Positions 1-5,500 of a stretch of DNA of 6,091 bases are shown one piece after another. This stretch comes from Planctomycetaceae bacterium. GTDB lineage: Bacteria > Planctomycetota > Planctomycetia > Planctomycetales > Planctomycetaceae. The DNA lies in NCBI GenBank assembly GCA_003503535.1, contig DOCI01000024.1, positions 29,513 through 35,603 of the forward strand. The letters run 5' to 3'. Every line of letters begins with the position of its first letter. Within the stretch, counting starts at the first letter, position 1. The position numbers were made by a program, and so were the translations under genes. Under the pieces are notes generated by a model. That model was not told where the DNA came from, ran no database searches, and saw only the letters and a program-made list of their open reading frames with translations.

Positions 1-1059
1 CAATGGCACAAGACTGACTCCATCTAAAGGGGGCTCCGCTGGACGTTCGAGATAACAGAGTTCCGCCAGGGTTGGCAGTATATCGATATGTGCAGAGATC
101 TCTTTAATAGTAGTGTTTGCGGGGATGATGCCGGGATAACGAATGAAGCAGGGAACTCTCACGCCACCTTCGTTGTGAGAGCCTTTGCGCCCCAACATTC
201 CGGCGTTGAAGCGGTTGCTATTGATGCCGTTATCAGTAATAAAAAGAACGATTGTCCGTTTGCCCTGTTCCGTCTTTTCAAGTGATTCAAGCAGACGACC
301 GACATTGTCGTCGATGTTTTCGACCATGGCATATGCACATTGAGCCTTTGCGTCCAGTCCAAGACCTTCGTATTTCTGCCAGTATTCATCCGGCACCCGC
401 CAGGGTGAATGTGGCGTATTGAACGGGACATAACAAAACCACGGCTCTCTGTCATTCTCTTCCATGAAGTCAATGGCGTGATCCGTCAGGACATCAATGA
501 TGTATCCTTCCGTGGAAACAGGCGTTCCATTGTGTTCAAGCGGGCTATCGAAGTAAGTATTCCAGTGGCCGCCACAAAACCCGAAAAACTCTTCGAATCC
601 CTGCCCGTTGGGATGCATGGGCATGTGCCGTCCGTTATGCCACTTCCCAAAACATCCCGTACGATACCCCCCCTGCTGAAAGCATTCAGCCAGTGTGATT
701 TCGTCTGCGTTCATATTTTCATACCCCCGTGTCACCCCTGTCACCCCTGTCACTCCTGTTCGCAGATGATAGCGGCCAGTCAAAAGACTGGCCCGTGTGG
801 GAGCACAAACAGGCGAGACATAAAACCGATCGAATCTGGCTCCAGAATCCGCTAAGCGATCGAGCACTGGCGTCTTCAGATAAGGGTTTCCATGCGAACC
901 GATATCTCCGTAGCCCTGATCGTCCGTCAGGATCAGCAGGACGTTTGGGCGAGGCGCTTCTGCCGCCTTCGCCGTCATGCCGTTTGCTGCCAGGCAAAGG
1001 AGGATCAAAAGCCGTGAGCCAGCCAGTGACCAGGCACATTCAACAGGTGTGAATTTCAT
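1..1059 (-). CDS. Secreted formylglycine-dependent sulfatase (arylsulfatase family), C-terminus beyond window
   Basis: Reading the minus strand from ATG at 1059, the frame is open to the window edge, giving 353 residues; family members are commonly 450-500, so the C-terminal subdomain is missing. Residues 1-33 form a signal peptide (hydrophobic L17-A25, AKA cleavage near 32/33) with no lipobox, so export to periplasm or outside is expected. Sulfatase landmarks appear in order: PNVLLILTDDQGYGD (38-52, metal-binding D46/D47), C85-A-P-T-R89 followed by ASLLTGRY (the C-x-P-x-R signature whose Cys becomes formylglycine), GKWH (138-141), NTPHSPW (214-220), TDNG (275-278) and GRKGSHNEGG (290-299). 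The family hydrolyses sulfate esters, in planctomycetes probably on marine or plant polysaccharides; the substrate cannot be read here. Odd points: a TGVTGVTGVT run at 101-110 from a 9-bp tandem repeat, and GKWHNG where GKWHLG is usual. The Shine-Dalgarno is weak (AGAAG upstream of the ATG). The gene is divergent from the DUF1559 gene. Confidence 0.97.
   Translation of the reverse strand, partial: MKFTPVECAWSLAGSRLLILLCLAANGMTAKAAEAPRPNVLLILTDDQGYGDIGSHGNPYLKTPVLDRLADSGARFDRFYVSPVCAPTRASLLTGRYHLRTGVTGVTGVTRGYENMNADEITLAECFQQGGYRTGCFGKWHNGRHMPMHPNGQGFEEFFGFCGGHWNTYFDSPLEHNGTPVSTEGYIIDVLTDHAIDFMEENDREPWFCYVPFNTPHSPWRVPDEYWQKYEGLGLDAKAQCAYAMVENIDDNVGRLLESLEKTEQGKRTIVLFITDNGINSNRFNAGMLGRKGSHNEGGVRVPCFIRYPGIIPANTTIKEISAHIDILPTLAELCYLERPAEPPLDGVSLVPL
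730..756. repeat. 9-bp tandem repeat inside the sulfatase gene
   Basis: The plus strand carries tgtcacccc at 730-738, an identical copy at 739-747, and tgtcactcc (one mismatch) at 748-756. On the coding strand these are in-frame GTGACAGGG-type units encoding repeated V-T-G, so each gain or loss of a copy adds or removes three residues without breaking the frame. The tract lies about 16 residues after the catalytic Cys85. Confidence 0.9.
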
Positions 1060-1391
1060 GAGAATATCTTCTGAATAGGTCTGAATTTTGAAGAGTTCGG
1101 AATATTCGATGGGTTTATCATGCATACCAGAGATTGTAAGAACAAGGGTATCGTGATGTGAGTTGAGTAAACCAATCTCCTCTTAACAGACGGGCGTCAG
1201 GTCTATACCCCTTAACCCACTACGGGAACCTGTCGATCTCATCCCATCGTATCCAGCTCCTGAGACGAACTGATCAAGTCAACTGAGCTGGGATATCCTC
1301 TGAGCGACCCTGCCGAGTGATTAAAAGAGTTGCATTTGAGTAGAAACTTCATGCATTGAAAACGTGTGTTCAGACTGGCACTGAAAATCCA

Positions 1392-1416
1392 TAAGTCTTT
1401 TCAATATTTAGACTTA
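1392..1416. promoter_or_regulatory. Perfect 7-bp inverted repeat upstream of the sigma-54-like promoter
   Basis: TAAGTCT (1392-1398) and AGACTTA (1410-1416) are exact reverse complements separated by 11 A/T-rich bases. The dyad ends 26 bp before the -24 element and would sit about 55-80 bp upstream of the expected transcript start. Its geometry suits a dimeric DNA-binding protein. Enhancer-binding activators of sigma-54 promoters usually bind somewhat further away, so its role is inferred only from position. Confidence 0.35.
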
Positions 1417-1442
1417 ACGCAATCAAACACAATTACTTCACA

Positions 1443-1459
1443 TCGGCATAGCTTTTGCA
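1443..1459 (+). promoter_or_regulatory. Sigma-54 (RpoN)-like -24/-12 promoter for the DUF1559 cassette
   Basis: TCGGCATAGCTTTTGCA fits the known -24/-12 consensus YTGGCACGRNNNTTGCW: the essential GG (1445-1446) and GC (1457-1458) are 12 bp apart as required, and GGCA and TTGCA are intact. The mismatches are T to C before the GG and TA instead of CG after GGCA. Transcription would start near 1470, leaving a leader of about 125 nt before the DUF1559 ATG. No good sigma-70 -35/-10 pair overlaps; the best TTGCAC/CATAAT combination has a 21-bp spacer. It is a single-site match, so chance cannot be excluded. Confidence 0.5.
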
Positions 1460-1582
1460 CGTTATCTTGATAGTTATTCTCCATAATTCTGTCACATCCA
1501 AATTGGATCGACAGTACCAATTATTTTCCTTCCTAATCGATTCTTGGTGATGCCTTAACTTGAGGCGATCAAGAAAGCTTGA

Positions 1583-1600
1583 ATGGGTCCTGCCAGATGA
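1583..1600 (+). promoter_or_regulatory. Possible five-codon leader ORF overlapping the DUF1559 start codon
   Basis: An ATG at 1583 opens a frame encoding MGPAR and ends with TGA at 1598-1600, which overlaps the DUF1559 ATG (1597-1599) as ATGA. A purine run AGAAAG (1572-1577) sits five bases before this upstream ATG, whereas the DUF1559 ATG itself lacks a clear Shine-Dalgarno. This arrangement would allow translational coupling, but so short a frame can easily arise by chance. Confidence 0.2.
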
Positions 1601-2529
1601 AGACACGTCACGGTTTTACACTGATTGAACTCTTGGTAGTTATCGCCATAATTGCCATACTTGTTGCTTTGTTACTCCCTGCTGTCCAGCAGGCCCGCGA
1701 AGCTGCACGCCGCTCCAGTTGTAAAAATAATTTGAAGCAATTGGCTCTGGCGATGCATAACTATCACGATGTTGTCACCAAGTTACCTCCTGGTGCATTT
1801 CGTACACCGCAGGTGAATTACCCGTTAGGCTGGGTGCCTCGGCTTCTTCCCTATATTGAGCAGGGAGCCCGAAACGATGCTATGGAAGCGATCCAAAAAG
1901 ACTACACAACACTTCGAAGTCCGTATCGTTCTCATGACCAGCAGAATCAGGTTTTCACAACTCCAATTACGGTTTTGACCTGCCCCTCCTCTGCTCTTGG
2001 AGATACCGCTTCGGACCACACCACTTCCGGAAACTTTCCCTATGCAGATCAACAGGGGGCATTGCACTACCGAGCCAATGCGGGATCGATTGACGTTGAT
2101 TTCGTCGCCGGAGTGACTTCAGCACGAGACCATGCTCGATCGGGCATCATGTTTCCCGAAAGTAAAATTCGCCTTGATGACATTAAAGATGGAACGACGA
2201 ATACCATCATGTTTGGCGAAACTTCAAAGTCTGCTGGCTGGAGTAGTTCGATGATTACAGGTTTTGGTGGAATTAAACCGTGGACCTGGGGATTCTATGA
2301 TTACTCAGATGGCGATTTTCTTCTGATTGACCATAAAGTCGTTCAATATCCCATCAATTACCAAGGCACATTCCTGACGAACATGACTCCATTCACCAGC
2401 TACCATCAGGGGGGTGCCCAGTTTGCAATGTGCGATGGAAGCGTCACATTCCTCAGCAATAATATGTCATTGGATATTCTGAAAGCATTAGCGACGCGCC
2501 ATGCCGGCGAAGTCGTGGGTGAATTCTAA
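1597..2529 (+). CDS. DUF1559 family protein with prepilin-type N-terminus and H-X9-DG C-terminus
   Basis: This 310-residue protein starts with a type IV prepilin-like/pseudopilin leader: MKTRHG, then F7-T-L-I-E11 with Glu at mature position 5, a hydrophobic helix (about 12-29), then [28 protein letters not shown], the standard opening of DUF1559. Prepilin peptidase would cut after G6. The C-terminal region has H270-(9 residues)-D280-G281 in [16 protein letters not shown], the H-X9-DG signature. Planctomycetes carry many paralogues, thought to be pilin-like or surface proteins; the precise role is unknown. I chose ATG 1597 over the in-frame TTG at 1579 because it gives the canonical short basic leader. 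A lipoprotein gene follows 118 nt later and probably shares its transcript. A sigma-54-like promoter and a dyad lie upstream. Full length with no frameshift. Confidence 0.95.
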   Translation: MKTRHGFTLIELLVVIAIIAILVALLLPAVQQAREAARRSSCKNNLKQLALAMHNYHDVVTKLPPGAFRTPQVNYPLGWVPRLLPYIEQGARNDAMEAIQKDYTTLRSPYRSHDQQNQVFTTPITVLTCPSSALGDTASDHTTSGNFPYADQQGALHYRANAGSIDVDFVAGVTSARDHARSGIMFPESKIRLDDIKDGTTNTIMFGETSKSAGWSSSMITGFGGIKPWTWGFYDYSDGDFLLIDHKVVQYPINYQGTFLTNMTPFTSYHQGGAQFAMCDGSVTFLSNNMSLDILKALATRHAGEVVGEF

Positions 2530-2582
2530 AACCTACTCAGCATTTTATTCCGGGAGACCAATTGCTGCAGAAATCATTTGCA

Positions 2583-2620
2583 AATGGTCTGTTCAAGCCA
2601 AACCATTCTGAGTAATGGTT
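2583..2620 (+). promoter_or_regulatory. Alternative hairpins in the DUF1559-lipoprotein gap
   Basis: AACCATT (2601-2607) and AATGGTT (2614-2620) form a perfect 7-bp stem with a 6-nt loop. The left arm can instead pair with AATGGT (2583-2588) over a 13-nt loop, so the two hairpins exclude each other. There is no following T-run, so it is not an intrinsic terminator. The downstream hairpin buries the ATG at 2615, which favours the later start at 2648 for the lipoprotein. Confidence 0.4.
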
Positions 2621-2647
2621 ATCAACTCTAATTTAGATACAATCGAG

Positions 2648-3064
2648 ATGATAAAAAAAGAGCTCTCTTTCCTGCTTGTCGCCTTGATCATTGGCTGCGG
2701 CGACGCAGGACCTCCTCTTGCTGAAGTTTCTGGAATTGTCACATTTGATGGAGAGCCTCTCCCGACTGGCACAATCACTTTTGTTCCCCAGGGAGAAGAT
2801 CTTCCCTATGCCTACGCAACAATTCAGGGCGATGGAACCTACTACGCCAAAACACCTGAATATGGCAACGGCGTCCCGATCGGAAACCACAAAATCATGA
2901 TCAGTGCCATGAAAGACATGGGACCAGAAGCGCCTGTCGAACTGTTGATCCCTTCCAAATACAGCAGCGATCAAAACTCAGGTTTGACAGCCAATGTAGT
3001 AGCAGGCGAAAACACGATTAACTTTCCACTCGAAGTGGAAAAGACAAAACGCAAAAAACTCTGA
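2648..3064 (+). CDS. Small lipoprotein with carboxypeptidase-regulatory-like (transthyretin-like) domain
   Basis: The 138-residue product has a lipoprotein signal: basic MIKK, hydrophobic L6-I15, then lipobox I-I-G-C17, so Cys17 should be lipidated. Gly follows Cys, with no Asp at +2 that would signal inner-membrane retention. The mature part opens EVSGIVTFDGEPLPTGTITF (26-45), continues with GDGTYYAKTPEYGNGVPIGNH and ends in IPSKY..SGLTANVVAGENTINFPLEV. That is the usual pattern of the small planctomycete lipoproteins found next to DUF1559 genes. A beta-sandwich fold is expected and the function is unknown. The in-frame ATG at 2615 would add 11 residues before the KK motif and lies in a hairpin, so I prefer 2648, although neither has a strong Shine-Dalgarno (a GAG lies too close to 2648). 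The C-terminus KTKRKKL is strongly basic. Probably cotranscribed with the DUF1559 gene. Confidence 0.9.
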   Translation: MIKKELSFLLVALIIGCGDAGPPLAEVSGIVTFDGEPLPTGTITFVPQGEDLPYAYATIQGDGTYYAKTPEYGNGVPIGNHKIMISAMKDMGPEAPVELLIPSKYSSDQNSGLTANVVAGENTINFPLEVEKTKRKKL

Positions 3065-3084
3065 TCGCTCATTTCTGCTCATAA

Positions 3085-3276
3085 TTCGGAATAGAAATAC
3101 ACAACACCGGCAGCACCAGTGGCACGTACGCTTACGTACCCTCGGTCAGTGATGCGCAAGGTGTCCCGACCGACTATGTCGATCGACTGCGTAATGCAGC
3201 AAAATGCTTCACCCCTCGCTCTTGCTATCTATTGAACAGCAAATTCATCGCCGACACCCCACCCGACGCCCAATGA
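3085..3276 (+). pseudogene. Start-less coding-like stretch, possible gene remnant
   Basis: After a TAA at 3082-3084, a 63-codon frame runs to TGA at 3274 with no usable start codon near its beginning. Its central part, TYAYVPSVSDAQGVPTDYVD followed by RLRNAAKCF, has the amino-acid mix of a real protein rather than of random translation. I do not recognise the family. It could be the tail of a decayed gene whose start was lost or cut by rearrangement, or simply chance. No partner fragment was recognised in the other frames nearby. Confidence 0.2.
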
Positions 3277-3343
3277 GGCCGGGCCAGATGCAGCCTGTCT
3301 GGACTTTGCAAGCAACTGTCATTCAAGGAAGGCCCTGTTTCAC

Positions 3344-3426
3344 GGGTGGCACGACCCAGAACGAAGTGATGGGCGTGGAGATTGCAAACGACCACGCCCT
3401 TCGCTGTACTCAGGGACGTGCCACCC
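3344..3426. repeat. 83-bp nested imperfect palindrome
   Basis: The outer arms GGGTGGCACG (3344-3353) and CGTGCCACCC (3417-3426) are perfect 10-bp complements. The inner arms GGGCGTGG (3371-3378) and CCACGCCC (3392-3399) are perfect 8-bp complements with a 13-nt loop. The spacers between outer and inner arms are both 17 nt and roughly half complementary, so the whole block folds as one long imperfect hairpin. No T-run follows, so it is not a standard terminator. It may be a REP- or MITE-like dispersed element or a structured RNA. Confidence 0.7.
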
Positions 3427-3544
3427 TGGAATCAATAATTTCCTGTTGCACTGTTTGATAGCTATCCAATAATTAATTGCATACGATCATTTCGAAGGCA
3501 GCGAGGGAGAGGTGCGTTCAGATTCACCCTACTTCACTCAGTAG

Positions 3545-3563
3545 GACAAGCTTCCAGCTTGTC
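3545..3563. repeat. 19-bp palindrome with 8-bp arms
   Basis: GACAAGCT (3545-3552) and AGCTTGTC (3556-3563) are perfect complements around a 3-base centre TCC. The element lies 65 bp before the SUKH-like start codon. A tight GNC-type hairpin with no T-tail suggests a dispersed palindromic repeat or an operator rather than a terminator. Confidence 0.65.
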
Positions 3564-3616
3564 TGCATTCGGCAAGTGACTGTTTTCAAGGATGGCCGCT
3601 TCATCAATGTTTTTGT

Positions 3617-3620
3617 GGAG
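3617..3620 (+). promoter_or_regulatory. Shine-Dalgarno that fixes the SUKH-like gene start
   Basis: GGAG lies seven bases before the ATG at 3628. The in-frame upstream ATGs at 3592 and 3607 have no comparable site, so 3628 is the best supported start. Confidence 0.7.
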
Positions 3621-3627
3621 AACAGAA

Positions 3628-4221
3628 ATGCAACCTGAAGACTCACCGTTCTCAAACACGACAGACCTCAAAGAATTGCCCCAAACTCTTAACGGTACGT
3701 TCAAATGGTTGATCGAATCGCCAATACATGATTTATGCACTATCGGGGACGAATGTGCAAAAAAACTTCCCGTTCAGTTGAACTCTGCTATTAACTCTGC
3801 AGAAAAACACGAAATTCAACTTCCGCCAGAATTCGTAACATTCATTCGCACTCCCGCATGGCACAAGCATCTGCGGTCAGTCACAGCTTGCTACCTGAAT
3901 ATCGCCAGTTCAGTATTGTCATTCGCCAACGGATATTTACTTAGATTCCTTCACGACCAGCAAGACTGCGCTTTCTGGTATCTGTACTTGAACGCGGACG
4001 GAACCGATCACTGCGTTGTTACGTCTTATGAGTTCTTTGACGCCAATAACATGGATTATGAAATTAGTGAACTCAAAGAAACAGACTTCCAAATCCAAGA
4101 AACCTCTTTTGAACGATTTCTGGCGAAATTCTGGATTGAAAATGAAATCTTGTTTGCGGAATATGACGAAACCGACCCTCCAGATATTGAAGATAAATTT
4201 CTGAAATTGTACGCCCAATGA
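3628..4221 (+). CDS. SMI1/KNR4-like (SUKH superfamily) protein
   Basis: The product is 197 residues, cytoplasmic in character, with no signal peptide or membrane span. Features matching bacterial SMI1/KNR4-type proteins are: LPPEFVTFI (65-73) opening the domain, a TACYLNI segment (86-92), RFLHDQQDCAFWYLYLNADG (106-125) followed by HCVV, and a closing helix SFERFLAKFWIENEI (160-174). SUKH proteins are best known as immunity proteins against secreted or contact-dependent toxins, but many, including this DQQ..WYLYL subgroup, are solitary and of unknown role. No toxin gene is visible next to it, so an immunity function is only a possibility. The start is set by GGAG at 3617-3620, which removes 12 residues from the longest frame. 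The upstream region is repeat-rich. The downstream neighbour on the minus strand is convergent, 50 bp away. A Cys-rich ORF follows in the same frame after the TGA. Confidence 0.8.
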   Translation: MQPEDSPFSNTTDLKELPQTLNGTFKWLIESPIHDLCTIGDECAKKLPVQLNSAINSAEKHEIQLPPEFVTFIRTPAWHKHLRSVTACYLNIASSVLSFANGYLLRFLHDQQDCAFWYLYLNADGTDHCVVTSYEFFDANNMDYEISELKETDFQIQETSFERFLAKFWIENEILFAEYDETDPPDIEDKFLKLYAQ

Positions 4222-4224
4222 CAA

Positions 4225-4329
4225 ATGAATGACGAGACTTACTTCGTCTGTGGCTGCAAATTCCCAAAAGCTCAAGAATGCAAATGCAAAGTTCGATTCC
4301 CGTTTTTGTGTTCCTGCCAGTACCAGTGA
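4225..4329 (+). CDS. Possible 34-residue Cys-rich small ORF with three CxC pairs
   Basis: An ATG three bases after the SUKH-like stop opens a frame ending at TGA 4327-4329. The peptide has CGC at 9-11, CKC at 19-21 and CSC at 29-31, exactly ten residues apart, with FP after the first and before the third pair. It lies in the same frame as the upstream gene, so it could be reached by termination-reinitiation or by readthrough of TGA 4219. There is no Shine-Dalgarno. Its last 58 bp are antisense to the end of the convergent membrane-protein gene, so part of the sequence is constrained by the other strand and chance is a serious alternative. Metal binding or disulfide formation would be guesses. 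Confidence 0.2.
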   Translation: MNDETYFVCGCKFPKAQECKCKVRFPFLCSCQYQ

Positions 4330-5339
4330 GCCAGGTGCCGGAGTTTTCCGGGTTCTTCGGGGAGTTCGATGAACAGGAATGGGTCGCAGGAGACCAACGT
4401 TGCCGGGGCGAAGAGGGAGAGATGAATCATAAAAGCCAACCAGCCGCCGGCTGCCGTGGGGACTGAGAGGGCCAGAATTTGTCCCGAAACACTGGCCACA
4501 TCAGCTGCTTTATCCAGCCCGTTAAGCATCGTGCGATCCAGCCAGGGCATGTTTTGATAGGCAACGACAGGACTGTATTCTCCCGTCCTGCAATAATCGA
4601 GTCGTGCCCGGAACTCTGCTCGATTCTTCCGCCGGAAAGAACTTCGCAATCGTTGTGTCCAGAGCCGAAAGCGTCGATAACGATTTTTCAGGCTGGCTCC
4701 TGTTTTCACAAACTCATTGACAACGAGAGTCGGTAGACTGACTCCCAGTGCGAGCATGCGATAAAGCCAGCCCCAGCGGAGTGCATGTTGCTGGGCAGTG
4801 CGGAGACGTCGGTCCGCTTCTGCCTGAAGTTCCTGAGCCGTGACCGGAATGGGCAGCCCCTCTGCCGTTTTTTCTTCACCAAACAACGGCACCCCATACC
4901 AGACTGTCGCCTGAGGATGCAGGGCATAGGCTTCGGTTAAGGTCTGGTTGACAATCGGCGGAGGATTGTCCGGGATTTGACTGGGGTTCTTCGTGAGGGT
5001 CATTACGAGATCGCTGCGTCCCTGAATCCAGAGGGATTTTTCGATCAGATGCACCACATGATATTCTTCCAGCCATTCTGGATGATGTAGAAAGATGCGG
5101 GAGACGAATTCGGGATCGCGAATCTGTTTTGATGTCCCCCGCAACGCCAGGGCAATCGCCAACCGGGTGACGCAGTCGGCTTTCACGATCGTAATCCACT
5201 CCCGGGCCAGCCCTTGCAATCCGTACGGGGAAGCTTCCTCTTCCCAGCTGACATCCGCCACAATCGGCGGCATCTCCTGGGTCCCGCTTGATTTTCGCTG
5301 CATTTGTGAGACGACCGGCTGCTGCATCAACTTCGTCAT
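4272..5339 (-). CDS. Hypothetical membrane protein, unrecognised family
   Basis: From ATG 5339 the product is 355 residues. I do not recognise the family. Residues 1-30 are polar. Residues 32-122 look helical and soluble, rich in W/E/H, with REWITIVKADCVTRLAIALA and a DPEFVSRIFLHHPEWL segment. Residues 123-165 are proline-rich, and ELQAEADRRLRTAQQHALRW (170-189) is an amphipathic helix. A hydrophobic segment at 189-210 is followed by a strongly basic loop (212-246, many Arg/Lys), which would face the cytoplasm. A longer hydrophobic region at 286-318 could be one or two spans, and the tail ends HLHLHS. The longest frame starts at GTG 5384 without a Shine-Dalgarno. ATG 5339 has GGAG six bases upstream and is preferred. 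Convergent with the SUKH-like gene, divergent from the LRR-like gene. No signal of horizontal transfer in its composition. Confidence 0.75.
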   Translation of the reverse strand: MTKLMQQPVVSQMQRKSSGTQEMPPIVADVSWEEEASPYGLQGLAREWITIVKADCVTRLAIALALRGTSKQIRDPEFVSRIFLHHPEWLEEYHVVHLIEKSLWIQGRSDLVMTLTKNPSQIPDNPPPIVNQTLTEAYALHPQATVWYGVPLFGEEKTAEGLPIPVTAQELQAEADRRLRTAQQHALRWGWLYRMLALGVSLPTLVVNEFVKTGASLKNRYRRFRLWTQRLRSSFRRKNRAEFRARLDYCRTGEYSPVVAYQNMPWLDRTMLNGLDKAADVASVSGQILALSVPTAAGGWLAFMIHLSLFAPATLVSCDPFLFIELPEEPGKLRHLAHWYWQEHKNGNRTLHLHS

Positions 5340-5345
5340 GAATTT

Positions 5346-5349
5346 CTCC
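5346..5349 (-). promoter_or_regulatory. Shine-Dalgarno that fixes the membrane-protein start
   Basis: On the minus strand GGAG is followed by six bases and ATG at 5339. The upstream GTG at 5384 has no such site, so the shorter 355-residue product is the better call. Confidence 0.65.
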
Positions 5350-5447
5350 GGCTTGAGCGATGACAAGTGGACCTGTTCCTTCACATCTTGGTGAGAAAAC
5401 AGTTTGATTGTTGATTCAGAACGAGAATCATGACACAGAGATCACGA

Positions 5448-5467
5448 TTTTCCGAAATTTTCCGAAA
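5448..5467. repeat. Perfect tandem decamer TTTTCCGAAA x2
   Basis: TTTTCCGAAA occurs at 5448-5457 and again at 5458-5467 with no gap. The 10-bp period puts both copies on the same DNA face, which is compatible with a pair of protein-binding sites about 110-130 bp upstream of the minus-strand gene. It could also be a simple slippage duplication. Confidence 0.7.
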
Positions 5468-5500
5468 GAATGATTGAGGCGGGGTGAAATGACGTTTTCT

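Larger units (their letters stand above)
1060..1596. other. Divergent intergenic region between sulfatase and DUF1559 genes
   Basis: No coding frame with family-like sequence is visible on either strand over about 540 bp. It should hold the promoters of both genes. Toward the DUF1559 gene I see a sigma-54-like element and a dyad (separate entries). Toward the sulfatase there is a perfect GAATATTC palindrome (1100-1107) about 40 bp before its start, but no convincing -35/-10 pair. In the middle, CCAGCTC (1253-1259) pairs perfectly with GAGCTGG (1285-1291) across 25 nt, a weak hairpin of unknown meaning. Confidence 0.6.
3065..3627. other. Gene-poor region with palindromes and a possible gene remnant
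   Basis: About 560 bp separate the lipoprotein from the next gene. No frame with both a plausible start and family-like sequence is present. The stretch contains a start-less coding-like frame (3085-3276), a small GTACG/CGTAC hairpin (3126-3139), a nested 83-bp palindrome (3344-3426) and a compact 19-bp palindrome (3545-3563). No transposase, target-site duplication or clear terminator was found. The density of palindromes suggests insertion of dispersed repeat elements into a decayed locus. Confidence 0.6.

Noticed and set aside
409..1052. Plus-strand ORFs at 409-855 and 729-1052
   Set aside because: They lie antisense to the clear sulfatase and have low-complexity or Cys/Pro-rich translations created by its codons and the 9-bp repeat.
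1375..1391. Second sigma-54-like -24 word (TGGCAC)
   Set aside because: There is no GC at the required 12-bp distance; CC is found instead.
1579..1596. TTG start giving a DUF1559 protein six residues longer
   Set aside because: The prepilin-type leader in this family starts with a short basic stretch; ATG 1597 gives MKTRHG before the cleavage site, and TTG has no supporting ribosome site.
3119..3135. Sigma-54-like TGGCACG
   Set aside because: The matching -12 TTGC is absent at the right spacing.
3204..3458. 84-codon plus-strand ORF
   Set aside because: It spans the nested palindrome, has no Shine-Dalgarno or family-like sequence, and its translation looks like chance.
4219..4248. Selenocysteine recoding of TGA 4219 with the hairpin at 4231-4248
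   Set aside because: The stem is only 5 bp, lies close to the TGA, and its loop lacks the features expected of a bacterial SECIS; SUKH-like proteins normally end about here.
4291..4302. GTTCGATTCCCG resembling a tRNA T-loop
   Set aside because: The flanking bases do not form a T-stem and no acceptor, D-arm or anticodon arm is present.
5340..5384. GTG start 15 codons upstream for the minus-strand membrane protein
   Set aside because: It has no Shine-Dalgarno, whereas ATG 5339 has GGAG at ideal spacing.
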